DNA of 64,000 bases from Campanula takesimana (lineage: Eukaryota > Streptophyta > Magnoliopsida > Asterales > Campanulaceae). How positions within the stretch are numbered: position 1 is the stretch's first letter; each line of letters starts with the position of its first letter. The notes beneath the pieces were generated by a model, which did not search any database, was not told where the DNA came from, and saw nothing but the letters and a program-made list of their open reading frames with translations. This document shows, piece after piece, positions 1-10,689 of this stretch. The stretch covers positions 1 to 64,000 of the forward strand of contig JAOWBW010000380.1 of the NCBI GenBank assembly GCA_026119855.1, read 5' to 3'. The position numbers and the translations under genes are program-made.

Positions 1-365
1 TTGAAGGGGCGCATTACTTCAACAAGGCGCATACTCATCTAGGCGCATTATTCATCAAGGCGCATTACACATCAAGGCGCGCAAAGATGGTTGAGGGCAC
101 ATAAATGTTTGAAGAGCATTGGATGCTAGGCGCGCATGAATGAACAGGCGCGCAATATTAGCGCGCAGAAAATAAGAGTTGGGCGCGCAATAGTATGGCG
201 CATAGATGGCGCATTTTCCTTGAAACTTTGAAAAATTGATCTAACATGTACCTAAAACACTCATAACTCAACAAAACATAAAATCATTAGTATTGACAAA
301 ACTATATTGAATTTAGTTGAGTTCAAGCATACCCATTTCCACTCACCAAAAAATCTCAAAACATG
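1..365 (-). repeat. GGCGCA-rich 3' noncoding region of the Copia element
   Basis: Downstream of the RNase H region the element has no coding potential but carries a dense, irregular series of GGCGCA/GCGCGCA words spaced roughly 10-25 bases apart, between positions 1 and about 215. The same word recurs in the 5' LTR and in the coding region. The 3' LTR must begin beyond the left edge. Confidence 0.7.
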
Positions 366-369
366 AACC

Positions 370-885
370 GTTTCGCGTCGAGTGCTTTCGTTAAAATGTC
401 GGCGATTTGATAGTCGGTTCCCACGTATTCAAATGTATATTGCCTTTCTCCACGTGGTCTTTGAGGAAGTGATATTTGATGTCGATGTGCTTGGTCTTTG
501 AGTGCATGACAGGATTTTCAGAAACCGCAATTGTTGATGTGTTGTCGCAGCAGATGGGACAATTTTCTTCGATGATATCATAGTCCACCAATTGCTGCTT
601 CATCCAAAGTATTTGACAACGACAAACTTCCGGCAGCGATATATTCGGCTTCGGTTGTTTGAGACAGAGACAGAAGCTTGTTTTCTTACTTGCCCATGAC
701 ACAAGTCGATATCCGAGGAAATGACAAGTGCCACTAGTGCTTTTCCTATCAATTGTGCACGCTGCATAATCCGCATCTGAATAACCTACAAGTTTAAAGT
801 TCGAATCTTTGGTGTACCAAAGTCCAAGGTTAACAGTGCCAAAGAGATATCTTATAATCGTTTCACAGCAATTAAGTGTGCTTCT
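370..885 (-). pseudogene. Copia RNase H region, frameshifted
   Basis: The frame at 391-702 contains the Copia RNase H signature: CDNTSTIAVSENPVMHSKTK and then HIDIKYHFLKDHVEKG, the usual C-terminal block that closes Copia pol. The preceding part, with residues resembling GYSDADYAACTIDRKSTSG, lies in a different frame at about 700-790, so at least one frameshift separates them. RNase H would degrade the RNA strand during reverse transcription. It belongs to the pol reading region that begins near 3645 and is not functional in this copy. Confidence 0.85.
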
Positions 886-1437
886 CTAGGGTCGGATTGA
901 TAACGAGCACAAAACACAAACACTAAACATAATATCAGGCCTACTAGCAGTAAGGTAAAGGAGTGAGCCAATCATACCTCGATAGAGCGTTTGATCAACA
1001 CGTTTACCTTTTAAATCTTGTCGAGTTTTTGCCGGTGGCCATTGGAGTATCGTATGCTTTAGCGTTCTCAAGTCCAAACTTCTTGATTAAGTCCTTTGTG
1101 TATTTTGCTTGATTGATAAAGATGCCTTCACTCATTTGCTTGATTTGAAGCCCGAGGAAGAATGTGAGTTCTCCCATCATGCTCATTTCAAACTTGCTCT
1201 TCATTAGTTTCTCAAAACGCTTGCACAACAATTCATTAGTAGAACCAAGTATAATATCATCAACATAAATTTGAACAAGTAATTTATGACCATTATGTTT
1301 GGCAATGAAAAGAGTTGTATCGATTTTACCGCGAGTGAAGCCTTTTTCGATGAGAAACTTTAATAGTGTATCATACCATGCTCTTGGTGCTTGTTTGAGT
1401 CCATACAAAGATTTCTGGAGTTTGTACACATGTTTGG
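886..1437 (-). pseudogene. Copia reverse transcriptase, C-terminal half, frameshifted
   Basis: The frame at 1004-1429 holds the core RT motifs: SLYGLKQAPRAWYDTL, then the catalytic YVDDIILGST, then GELTFFLGLQIKQ. The next frame (886-1077) continues with YRGMIGSLLYLTASRPDI, the conserved link to RNase H. The catalytic aspartates are intact. The N-terminal half of the RT is in another frame (1360-3645), and the break lies near 1435. This was an RNA-dependent DNA polymerase domain of the retrotransposon polyprotein. Confidence 0.9.
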
Positions 1438-3645
1438 AAATTGTGAATCTTCAAACCCAGGTGGTTGAGCAACATAGACTTGTTCTTGGAGTTCACCATT
1501 TAGAAATGCACTCTTCACATCCATTTGATATAGCTTGAAGTTCTTGTGAGCGGCGTAAGCTAGAAATAATCTGATAGCTTCAAGTCTTGCTACGGGCACA
1601 AAAGTTTCATCGTAGTCAATTCCTTCTTCTTGCCTATAGCCTTGTGCAACCAATCTTGCTTTGTTTCTCGTGATGGTTCCATTCTCATCCATCTTGTTCC
1701 TGAACACCCATTTCGTACCAATCACTCCATGATCATTTGGTCTTGGAACTAGAGTCCAAACCTTACATCGTTCAAATTGATTGAGTTCTTCTTGCATAGC
1801 AACAACCCAATTAGGATCTTGGAGCGCTTCATCAGCCTTCTTTGGTTCGATTTGAGAGATAAAGGCAGTGTAAGCATCAAAGTTTGTAGCTCTCCTAGTA
1901 TGAACACCAACTTGTAGATCACCGATGATATTATCAATTGGGTGACCTCTAACTTCACGAATTTCAGGAGGTAAGTTAGGTTGAGTCGTAGTAACTTGAA
2001 GGTCTTCAATTGGTACATCTTCACCAGATTCAAAGTCATTGAAATTTGGGGGTTGAACTGGCTCAGAATTGAAATTTGGGTTTACACTAGATGCAGCAGT
2101 AGAAATAGGCGCGTGAGAGGAATCATGAGGCGCATCATTTGAATGAGGCGCAATAGAGGATTCACCAGGCGCATTATACATTGAATTAGGCGCATTTGAT
2201 GTAGATGGATTTCCTTGTGTTGATAGATTCTGATCTTGAGTGGGCGCAACATAAATAGGAGCACCTGTATCATTTAGCTCAATAGAATCATCAGCAACAT
2301 TTGGAGCCAAATGTGGCTTAAGGAGAGAATGTTCATCAAATGTAACATGTACAGATTCAACTATCACTAATGTAGTTCTATTAAAAACACGAAAAGCTTT
2401 AGAGTGTTTGGCATACCCAACAAAATACCTTCGTCGGCTTTGGCATCGAATTACCTCTATGTTTGTTTCCGTTGTAGAGGATATAACATTTGCAACCAAA
2501 GATCTTGAAGAATGCAATGTTGGGAGTTCTACCACGCCAAAGTTCATACGGAGTCTTGTTGTGAAGTTTGTTGATGAGGGAACGATTTTGAGTAAAACAT
2601 GCAGTGTTGATAGCTTCTTCCCAAAGTACTTAGGCAATTTAGCTTCAGCTATCATCGTCTTTCCCGCTTCAATCAACGTTCTATTCTTTCGTTCAACAAC
2701 ACCATTTTGTTGAGGGACTCCGGCGGTTGAAAAGTTGTGATCTATCCCATGATCTTCACAATATCGAGCAACACCGTTGTTTTTGAATTCTGTTCCATTG
2801 TCGGATCGAACACTAACGATGTCATCTTCTTTTTGGGTTTGGAGCAGTCGAAATAAGGTAGTGAGAATATCATAACAATCATCTTTTGTAATCATCATCT
2901 CTACCCATGTATATCTTGAATAATCATCCACCACAACTAGAGTATACTTGTTTCTTCTAATACTTGCGGTGGAAACTGGTCCAAATAGATCAATGTGAAG
3001 CAGTTGCAAACATCTTGTAGTTGAAGGATTTGACTTGCTTGAAAATGACTGCTTCGGTTGTTTGTCAAGTTGACATGCAGCGCACTTTTTGTCATGATGA
3101 TCAGCAACCTTGGGAAGTCCTTTGACAAGATTATTCCTGCTGAGTTTAGATAGATACTTGAAGTTCAAGTGACTTAAGCGCTTGTGCCACAGCCAACTAT
3201 TTTCGTTCACACTTTTTGCTACAAAACAAAGATTAGTACTAGAGTTCATACTATGGAAATCAATAATATAAATATTTGTCTTACGATATCCCGTGAGTAA
3301 GATAGCTCCAGTTTTGCCATTCTTGATAAGACATTGCGTTGAAGTGAAATGGCATTCTAATCCTTTGTCGCAGAATTGAGATATGGATAATAAGTTGTGC
3401 TTGAGCCCTTCGACGAGTGAGACTCTTTCAATGCACACTTTGTCTTTCTTGAGCTTTCCATATGCTACAACTTGACCTTTGTTATTATCGCCAAATGTTA
3501 CGGAGGGACCTCTTTCTTCATGAACATCTTCTAATAAGGATTCATCTCCAGTCATGTGTCTTGAACACCCACTATCGAGAATCCATTCATAATTTCTAGC
3601 TTTTGAAGATCCAGCCATGAAACAAAGAACCTGAAATATAGACAT
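1438..3645 (-). pseudogene. Copia pol: protease, integrase and N-terminal RT
   Basis: A long open frame. The protease active site is WILDSGCSRHMTG near the start. A GAG-pre-integrase region follows, with LWHKRLSHLNFKYLSKL and the zinc-binding CAACQLDKQ. Then comes the integrase core with DLFGPV, VVVDDYSRYTWV, a later D in VSVRSDNGTEFKN and the catalytic E in QQNGVVERKNRTLIE, so the DDE triad is present. A linker rich in Ala-Pro dipeptides encoded by the GCGCC word separates the integrase from the RT N-terminal block (KWVFRNKMDENG, YDETFVPVARLEAIR, LYQMDVKSAFLNGELQE). The frame breaks within the RT at about 1435 and is also out of phase with gag at about 3660. The 761-codon frame ends at 1360 in a non-native tail. 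Confidence 0.92.
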
Positions 3646-3682
3646 TTAAGCAGGTCCTCTTTATTCCTTTTGGGTCCTAGGG

Positions 3683-4680
3683 TTAGCAACTTTTGACAAC
3701 CCACTCTTGCTTGACCTTAGGATTTTTACGTCCTTTGGCATTGGGAGTGAATCGCAAAAGGCATTCCACGGCCTTGTGTCCTAAACAATCACAAATAGAA
3801 CAATGATGAAAGCCACCAATCACGTGAGTTTTCACAAACTCTTTACTTTTCTTGGGGATGGCATTCTTCTTTGGGTCAGATGAACTAGCCTTAACAACAT
3901 CTTTCTTTTGAAATTTTGGAGCGCTTTTTCTCGGAGGGAGCATAGGGCTAGGAGGCGCACGGCGATGAGGCGCTTGGCTCTTAGGCGCATAATGAGCACT
4001 CGGAGAAGGAGCGCGCCTATTTTCAAGAATGATTTTGCTAGGAGATGGTTCATCTGTAGCTATATCTTTCCCATTAGCTTTCCCAAATTGCTTCGTTGGG
4101 TAGACATAATGGAATGTTTGTCTCTTGACTTTTTCATGTCCTTTACCCATTGAATTAGAATGTTTTTCCTTGGGAATTTCAAAAGATTGTTGGTTGGTAA
4201 ATTCACTATCTCTTTCAGCACAGACATCACATTTAAAGTTGTCACTAGTTGATGAGAATCCCAAGCCACTTTTATCACCACTGACTTTTTGGGACTCAAA
4301 TATATTCTCCATAGTGACACGAGAATCGGACCACTCATTTGTAATCTTTTTAAGATCAGTAATTTGAGCAACCAGTTCATCGTTTTGAACTTTAAGAAGT
4401 GAGTTCTGTTCTGTTAGAAAAGTGTTTTTAACAGTAAGAGGAGTCATGCTCTTTATCTGCTCCTTAAGGAGGGTGAGTTCAGATTTAAGTAGAGATTTCT
4501 CGGTCTTAAGCTGGGAAATTTCATCACATGATAGTGCTAAAGCTTCCTTCATACTATCAAATCTAGTGATTACCTTTTCAGCCTTTTTGAACATTTTTTC
4601 TTGTTCAGCAATCACTTCATCATCATTGATTTTGGAGATTGGAGCAGTTGTATCAACCTGTGGTCTAATGTATGCTCCTT
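3683..4680 (-). pseudogene. Copia gag C-terminal extension with second CCHC knuckle
   Basis: The N-terminal part is predicted coiled coil, rich in Lys, Glu and Leu (KSLLKSELTLLKEQIKS). An Ala-Pro-rich stretch follows (RAPSPSAHYAPKSQAPHRR), and then a zinc knuckle of the C-x2-C-x4-H-x4-C type, CSICDCLGHKAVEC. The segment continues the gag reading of 4681-6110 after a single frameshift in an A-rich run near 4680, and it ends at a stop just before the protease frame. In a working element this part would be gag or the gag-pol junction, involved in packaging RNA in virus-like particles. Confidence 0.8.
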
Positions 4681-6110
4681 TTTCTCAATTTGTTCCTTGC
4701 TCCAAGATCACATCGTGAGAATAACAATCCACAATCGTTTTGAGCCGGAGTGAGAAATCCTTGTTCAACGAGCTCGCTGATGGTTGGTCCTTTCTTCTTT
4801 TTCACTTCTTGAAAACCTGCAGATTTCTTGATAGGTTTATTCAAGGCATTCATATCGGGAACATCCTTGGAGAAGTCATCATCAGAATCATAAGCATCAA
4901 CTTCATCATCATTTGCCATCAAACAAACGAGTCCATCATCGGAATCTTCATCGCTCTCATCGGAGTCTGTTTCAATCCAAGTGTTGTGCTCATTTGCGGG
5001 TGCTTCTTCTTCAGCAATCATTCCCTTGTGACGAGTGAACTTGGGAGTGAATTTGGGAGTATGGCTGCTCTTCTTCTGCATATATTCAAATTTGGGGATC
5101 GGGCAGCTTGATGCAAAATGTCCGGGTTTCCTGCAATTAAAACAAACAAGATCTTCTTTCCTTTTTGAATCACTGCTCCTTGAAAACTTTTGAGGAGCTT
5201 TGCTGGTAGATCCTTGAAATTTGTTGGTTGATCCGGGTCTTGAGAATTTTCTGAACTTTTGAAATTTCTTCACAAATAAAGCGAAGTCTTCATCATCCAT
5301 GTCTAATAGCTCAGAAGTGGAAATTTTGGGGTCGGAACTTTTCTCATCTTGTACAGGCGCAGGAGAAGGCGCAGGTGTAGGCGCAGCTTCTCTGTGCGCC
5401 ATCATAGCCATAGATTTTGACTTTCCTTCAGTTTCGCTGATTCGTTGGAGTTTGAGTTCGTAAACTTTGAGATTTGCATAAAGGTTCCTTAATGTCCATA
5501 CATCTAAAGTTCCAGCGTCTTCAAGAGCGCTAGATTTATGTAGGTATCTTGATCCAAAAGCTTGTAGAAAATTTACATTCAAATCTTTCTTGGTAAACTT
5601 CATGCCAAGTGAAATACATAGATTGATAATTTCACAGTAGCGTTCATAAGTTTGCCTTAAGTTTTCACCGGGGAGTTGAGAGAAATTGTTGAACCTCTTT
5701 TGAACTTCGTATTTCTTGTTCTCCTTGCAAACCGTGTCTCCTTCTATATGCTCTTCAATAGCATCCCATAGCTCACTAGCAGTAGCACAATGCATGACTT
5801 GTTGTTTCATGGCCGTGCTTAGAGTGCTTAGAAGAATATTTCTTGCTTTGCCATCATTTGCAACTCTTCTAATTTCTTCCTCGTTCCATTCTTCCCTTAG
5901 TTTGAGAACTGTAGGTTGGGCAGCGTTGGTGCGTGGATTTGGATTCGCCTTCATCGGAATATAAGGTCCATAAACGACGGTGTCATGGAGCCTTTCATCG
6001 ATTGAGTTGAGATGAGTCAATATGTTGAATTTCCACACGTCAAAATGATCTTCATCAATGACCGGAACGTGAGTGTAGTTTGCAGTTGCCATAGGTTTTG
6101 AGTTTGCCAT
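4681..6110 (-). pseudogene. Copia gag (UBN2-type) with CCHC zinc knuckle
   Basis: Starts with ATG (MANSKPMATANYTHVPVI) 60 bases downstream of the primer site. It has the gag-polypeptide/UBN2 fold signatures LWDAIEEHIEGD, QRFNNFSQLPGENLRQTYER and LGMKFTKKDLNVNFLQAF, and then a zinc knuckle CFNCRKPGHFASSC near residue 325. An acidic region rich in Asp and Ser follows. Gag forms the virus-like particle and binds the element RNA. A frameshift near 4680 separates it from the coiled-coil extension. The start is supported by its position right after the LTR and primer site. Confidence 0.9.
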
Positions 6111-6170
6111 TTAGAATCGGCACCCAAGCTGTTAAGCTTGAAAAACGAAAAATGTTTTATAAAGGTGTCA

Positions 6171-6182
6171 GCTCTGATACCA
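6171..6182 (-). other. Primer binding site (initiator Met-tRNA)
   Basis: On the minus strand this reads TGGTATCAGAGC, the canonical Copia site complementary to the 3' end of initiator methionine tRNA. It lies two bases inside the LTR end, where minus-strand DNA synthesis would be primed. Confidence 0.93.
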
Positions 6183-6184
6183 CT

Positions 6185-7610
6185 TGTTGGTCCCAAAGGG
6201 CAACAAGGGTATGAAAAATAGCTAGAGGGGGGTGAATAGTTGTTTTAAAATTCTTTTCGTACCCTTGATAAACTCAATTGCAAATGCGCACTTTATCAAG
6301 TAAGCGTTATGAAATGCGCCTAAGTGAGTGAGTGAAATGCACAGCGGAATTTAGTAATGAAAATAGGCGCAAAGTGTGATAAAGGGGCGCACACACACTC
6401 TAAGTATTTTGGCTCAAAGTGGTTGAAATAAGGAACTAAGGCAAATGAAATAACAAACACAACACAGTTCAATCAATCAATCTATAATGAATAAACAATC
6501 AAATAGTTAGATATGATATGACTTGAAAGGAAATAGCAAGATAATAAGTACGCGCTATTTGGAGAGGTTCGATCGGGAAAATGATCTACGTCCTCTACCA
6601 AGATGGTTAGTCTTGGATTTCTAATGGAGATCTTATATAATGAGAGAGTGTTACAAATTACAATCGTTTGAGCTTATACACTAACTCAAGATCTAATATT
6701 CTATGAAAGAACAAATCCTAGACAATAACCGGTGTATCTCTAATAGAAAGATCTAAGTGATCAAACTTAAAGAGGTGAGTGTATGATTTTAGATTCAAGG
6801 CTCTTTAGATCTTTTATGATTTAGAGCACAATGAAACTAAAGTGTTATAGCTAGAAGATCTGGGCTAAGGATGAAGGTATGAAGATGTTCTTGAGGAAAT
6901 CTGGAAAAACGAAGGCAATCTTCAAATCTTCAACAAATGCTTTGAGAGAGAAATTCTTGAAATTCTTAGCAAAACTCAGCAACTTCAAAATGTTGAAGTT
7001 ATGGGGTATTTATAGTGAACTTCAAAAAACTAGCCGTTGGAAATCCTTGTGGATAAGATGTGCTGTCACTCGTTGATTGGAGCATGCGAATATTATGGCC
7101 ACTTTGACACTCAACATAAATATGACCGTTATGGACACGTGTCAATAGATTAGGCTCATGTATCTTTTAACCATCGTTGGATCATTGGCGTAATTTGAAT
7201 TCTCTTCAAGTCTTTGAGTCTTCAATAAATCACTGAGTGTTGAATAAACACTTTGAGGCGCGTTGAGCTAAGAGGCGCATAGAGACCGCCCGTGCTAAGG
7301 CATATGGGGCGCATGGCGCGTATGATCAAAGTGAGGTGCATAGCATTTCTTAGAGGAATGCTTATATGCGCGCGCTAGAAGGCGCATGGCGCATAGGCGC
7401 ATGGCTCAACTCAAAATGTGATTTTCTTGAATCTTGATCTTCTTGCCCTATTACTAAGCCTAGTCTATAACAATGGACAACCTAAAAATTGAAGTATAAA
7501 TACTTCTTACATGTGGGTCTAAAGTCCATGAAATAAAACTTAGGTGATGGATCAATCAAATCTAACAAATCCTATTACATTAAAACTGAGATATGTGGGC
7601 ATACCCAACA
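6185..7610 (-). repeat. 5' LTR of the Copia element (1.43 kb)
   Basis: Bounded on the plus strand by TGTTGG at 6185 and CCAACA at 7610, which form the LTR's inverted ends. The primer site abuts 6185. GGCGCA words cluster at about 6285-6390 and 7250-7400. The outer 170 bases (7440-7610) are clearly related to a fragment at 45400-45578 inside another Copia element. No gene is seen in it. Confidence 0.88.
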
Positions 7611-8012
7611 GGGTACCAGATAGAGCACTAAGGATGAGCTTGTCTTGGCGAAACCAAGATTTGTAGGCGGGGTTGGGAGTGATTGTGGTGGTAGCAGCCT
7701 TGGCAGGGGTGTCTCCGGTGGTAGCGACGGCGGGAGCGGTGATGGTGATGTGTTCTTCGGGTTTTGGGATAGAACCGTCCAAATATTGGTACAGGTCAAG
7801 GCCGAGAAGGGAGGATTCAATCTGGGATTTCCAGGGAATGTAATTTGTGGGTGTGAGTTTCAATATATGGGAAGAGATACTACGATTAAGGGCTTGGTAG
7901 GGTCATCGGAGTTGGGCAGGAAGATGAGATCGGAGGAGGTGGCCATGGTGAGATCGGCAGCAGGATAGGGCGGTGAGGTGTAGGGTTGAAAAAAAAAATT
8001 AATTGGACCTTA
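7611..8012 (-). pseudogene. Copia-like gag N-terminus, truncated and frameshifted
   Basis: Reading on the minus strand from ATG at about 7944, the first residues MATSSDLIFLPNSDDP run to a frameshift near 7870, and the next frame gives LTPTNYIPWKSQIESSLLGL and AYKSWFRQDKLILSALSGT, the Copia-like N-terminal (UBN2_3-type) gag signature. It resembles the gag at 12611-13237. The C-terminal side is cut at 7610 by the LTR of the younger Copia element, so the remainder probably lies left of the window. Confidence 0.82.
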
Positions 8013-8244
8013 TGCTCGATACCATGTAAGAAGAAAATTGGAATAAATTATTTGCATTGAATCAAACTCGTGCTACAAATACATGAGATATATATACAAT
8101 AGTGGCTTGCTATTCAAGCAATATAGATTTAATTAGGAGACTATTCTAGACACATACATAATTAGGAAACAACTATACAAGCAGAATAAGGAAACATAAT
8201 AAGAGTTAAATAATAATTAAATTACTTCCTCTTTATCACTAACA
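8013..8244 (-). repeat. Primer site and 5' LTR of the truncated Copia remnant
   Basis: Positions 8013-8024 read TGGTATCGAGCA on the minus strand, a slightly decayed Met-tRNA primer site. The LTR follows at 8025-8244, with TGTAAG and CTAACA ends (220 bp), a usual size for this Copia lineage. Confidence 0.8.
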
Positions 8245-8352
8245 TATTCACCCAATACTAATCTAAAATATTTTCACATGTAAGAAATTTAAAGTTTTAT
8301 TTATATTTTCAGAAATTATTGGACCGAGTATAAATTCAAAACTTAGTAATTA

Positions 8353-8612
8353 TACTCCCTCTGTCTCAGCTCACTTTAGACTTATTTCCATTTTTGGTCT
8401 GTTCCATCTTACTTGAGACCTCCCCAAAATAGCCAACTTTCAATAATTTTATATTGAATCTACCCCACCACTCAATTTATCTAACCAACACTACTATTTA
8501 CCTCACTCATTCTCTCTTCATTTTCTACCATACATTTATCTTATTTTATTCTTTTTCCTTTGTTAGTGTGCCCACATCTTAGGTCTCAAGTGAGGTGGGA
8601 CAGAGGGAGTAT
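8353..8612. mobile_element. Stowaway-type MITE
   Basis: Left end TACTCCCTCTGTCTCAGCTC and right end GTGGGACAGAGGGAGTA are inverted copies, with TA at both borders as expected for a Tc1/mariner-derived Stowaway element. It is about 260 bp and has no coding capacity. Confidence 0.85.
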
Positions 8613-8617
8613 AAAGT

Positions 8618-9000
8618 TAGGGATGGAAAAAATCCTAAACCCGTCCCAAACCCCCGTCCCAAACCCGTAATGACCCGCCCCTAATGGGAAGGGTTTGGGA
8701 AGTGTTTTTCAAAGCTCGACGGGTTTGGGACGGGTTTGGGATTACTATAAACCCGCCCCATTTGAATCGCCCCGCATAAATTTATAGTTTATTTATAATA
8801 TTTTTCCACATGATAATAATGTTTATGTATAATTATAATTTATCTTAAAGATTTAATGTTTCCTTTGTTTTTATAGTATTATTTTAAGGTCTTCATTTTT
8901 ATAATAAACAAAAATTAAAACAAAAAATAGTAGCATTGTACAAACATTTGTAATTTTTCTACTAGTTTAAGAATAAGCGGGGCGGGTTCGGGTATAATGG
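8618..9000. mobile_element. Truncated non-autonomous hAT element (GGGCGGGT-rich)
   Basis: Begins TAGGGATGG and continues with alternating ACCCGTCCCAAACCC words. The middle and right parts match, in inverse orientation, the complete copy at 58638-59110. The terminal part with TIR and TSD is missing on the right, where the homology stops near 9000. Confidence 0.75.
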
Positions 9001-9172
9001 CAAAATTTTGTTTTTCCTCTTTTTCAATCGAATTTTTTTGGACATTCTTTTTGGGTCAGAGGTAGTATCATTATTGTTAGTGACCAAGCAGGAAGGCATT
9101 AGATGTAAGAGAAGAATGAAACAAAAAGGATAATGAGAGGACTTGTATATTTAATTGGATGAAAGGCCTAAC

Positions 9173-9850
9173 CTTTAGTGCCAAATTGACACTTTCGACA
9201 TGATGCAAAGGTGAAATGGTAGTAGCTATAGGAGAAAGTAGCTCAAGGACACCAACACAAGCCAATACAGAAAGTTGAAACACTGGCAAGGCGACGATAG
9301 AGTTGATACCACAGTTTATGGCAAAATCACGCTGTGGATACTCGCTCACAGAGTAATACACCAGTTCTGGACAGAACTCGGGCAATATATTCCGGAAAAC
9401 GCGGCCAACGATACCCGACTCCTCCTCATCAACAACTAATAACTTATTTCCAACAAAATGCTTTATGTACTCGGTGAGCTTTTCATTGTTAATATATGAG
9501 AGAGCAAAGGGTTGAAGAGCAGTTGTAAGGTGAAGTTCATTCCCTATCTCCTCTATTCCCCAAAACTTAACCACTACGTCACAATAGAAGAATGTATCAA
9601 AGAATAAAATGGAAAGAACATCTTTGATTCGGTTTTGAATTTTCCAATTGATTGATGTATGCTCCGATGCCCTGTGGCTCCAGAAAACCCACAACTTATT
9701 AACGTCTTTGGGTGAGCGGCAGATTAGCTTAGTGGGATTCATTTCATCCATGAATTTCGAAACAAGACCAGCTTCACGACTTTCTTTTTCTACCCTCATT
9801 CCCTCCACTTCAGGAATGTCTTCTTCGAACCAGTCCCAGAATATATCCAT
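9173..9850 (-). pseudogene. NLP-like gene fragment (exon 1 only)
   Basis: A 226-codon open stretch from ATG at 9850 to a splice donor (AAAG|GTTAGG) at 9173, the same donor as exon 1 of the NLP-like gene at 22403-24683. It shows the GAF-like N-terminal signatures of NIN-like proteins: LTTALQPFALS, KLLVVDEEESGIVGRVFRN, EYPQRDFAINCGI, ALPVFQLSVLACVGVLELLS. It keeps an extra N-terminal block (KLWVFWSHRAS) that the larger copy lacks. Exons 2-5 are absent: after about 90 bases of intron the sequence changes to a truncated hAT element. It could encode at most a short GAF fragment. It is a partial duplicate, probably not functional. Confidence 0.8.
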
Positions 9851-10689
9851 CAATTTCACTCTTATGAAATCCCACTACACATACACAGAGGCAATTAATC
9901 GGAATTGTATGTAAATCAAAACTTTGAAAAACAATTAGAAATGGAATCAAGTTATTCAGTAAAAGCCGATTCCCACAAAACAAAATGAGAAGAAAAGTTG
10001 GCAACAAGACTTGTATTCAACTCATTTTAAGATTTTGTAAGTTAAAGTGAAACAACCAAATAGGTAATTTTTGTAGATTAAAGAGGGATGGAGGGAGTAT
10101 GAAAGTGAGAAATACAACCAATTTAATGAATAAATAGAGTACTCATCGTAGAAATTGAAATATTGTCAACTAGATTAAAATGATCATATCTAGCTCAAAA
10201 ATTATCTTCTTGCTCGTACACCTAAAATTATTTTTGATTTAAAATATTATAAATGTACTCCCCCATCCCATTATAAGGTTCTTATTTTGACTTTGAACGA
10301 AGATTAAGAAAAAGTTAATGTTGTGAGTATGGAATGTAAAGTAAGAGAGAGAAAGTTGGTAGGGAGTTTTTGTTGTGAGTGACAAGTAGGTCCAATTTTT
10401 CATTTTAAGTAATAAAGTAAAGTAAGAACCTTAAATTGGGACATACTAACATGAAAAATAAGAACCTTAAATCGGGACACATGAAGCAATACCAAAATTT
10501 AATTTTAAAGGGGGCAAAAAGTATAAAATAGTGTTATTTTTTCTTAATCTAAAGGGGGTAAAATATATTTTTTTATAGAAAAATCAAGTAATTGAAAATT
10601 TGACTAGTACAAATTCAGTACAACTTGAAAACTCAATTGGGTGGCAATTGCCTCCTTTGAAATAGACATTGATGGTTCTGAGTCCATAA
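9851..10689. other. Flank of NLP fragment with MITE pieces
   Basis: Holds the 5' flank of the NLP fragment (9851-10020), closely matched by 24693-24880. Next is the right end of a Stowaway MITE (10022-10101, ending GGATGGAGGGAGTA), then a degenerate MITE at 10257-10480 whose left end is CTCCCCCATCCCATTATAAG and whose right part is AAGAACCTTAAATCGGGAC. Positions 10490-10620 match 25195-25330. No gene is seen. Confidence 0.6.

Larger units (their letters stand above)
1..7610 (-). mobile_element. Ty1/Copia (SIRE-like) LTR retrotransposon, 3' part outside window
   Basis: Minus-strand Copia element. Reading from right to left: 5' LTR (6185-7610), primer site (6171-6182), gag with zinc knuckle, second zinc-knuckle segment, protease, integrase, reverse transcriptase and RNase H, then a 3' noncoding part running off the left edge. 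The domain order PR-IN-RT-RH is the Copia order. The long gag with a coiled-coil extension and two CCHC knuckles suggests the SIRE lineage, which is inference. The polyprotein is broken by several frameshifts (near 4680, 3660, 1435, 1010 and 885-700), so this copy should be inactive. It inserted into an older Copia gag remnant that resumes at 7611. The 3' LTR and a TSD cannot be examined here. Confidence 0.9.

Noticed and set aside
1299..1538. Plus-strand reading frames over the Copia pol (also 2408-2713, 4125-4367, 4422-4718, 4740-5111)
   Set aside because: They lie antisense to well-supported retrotransposon frames and show no recognisable domain.
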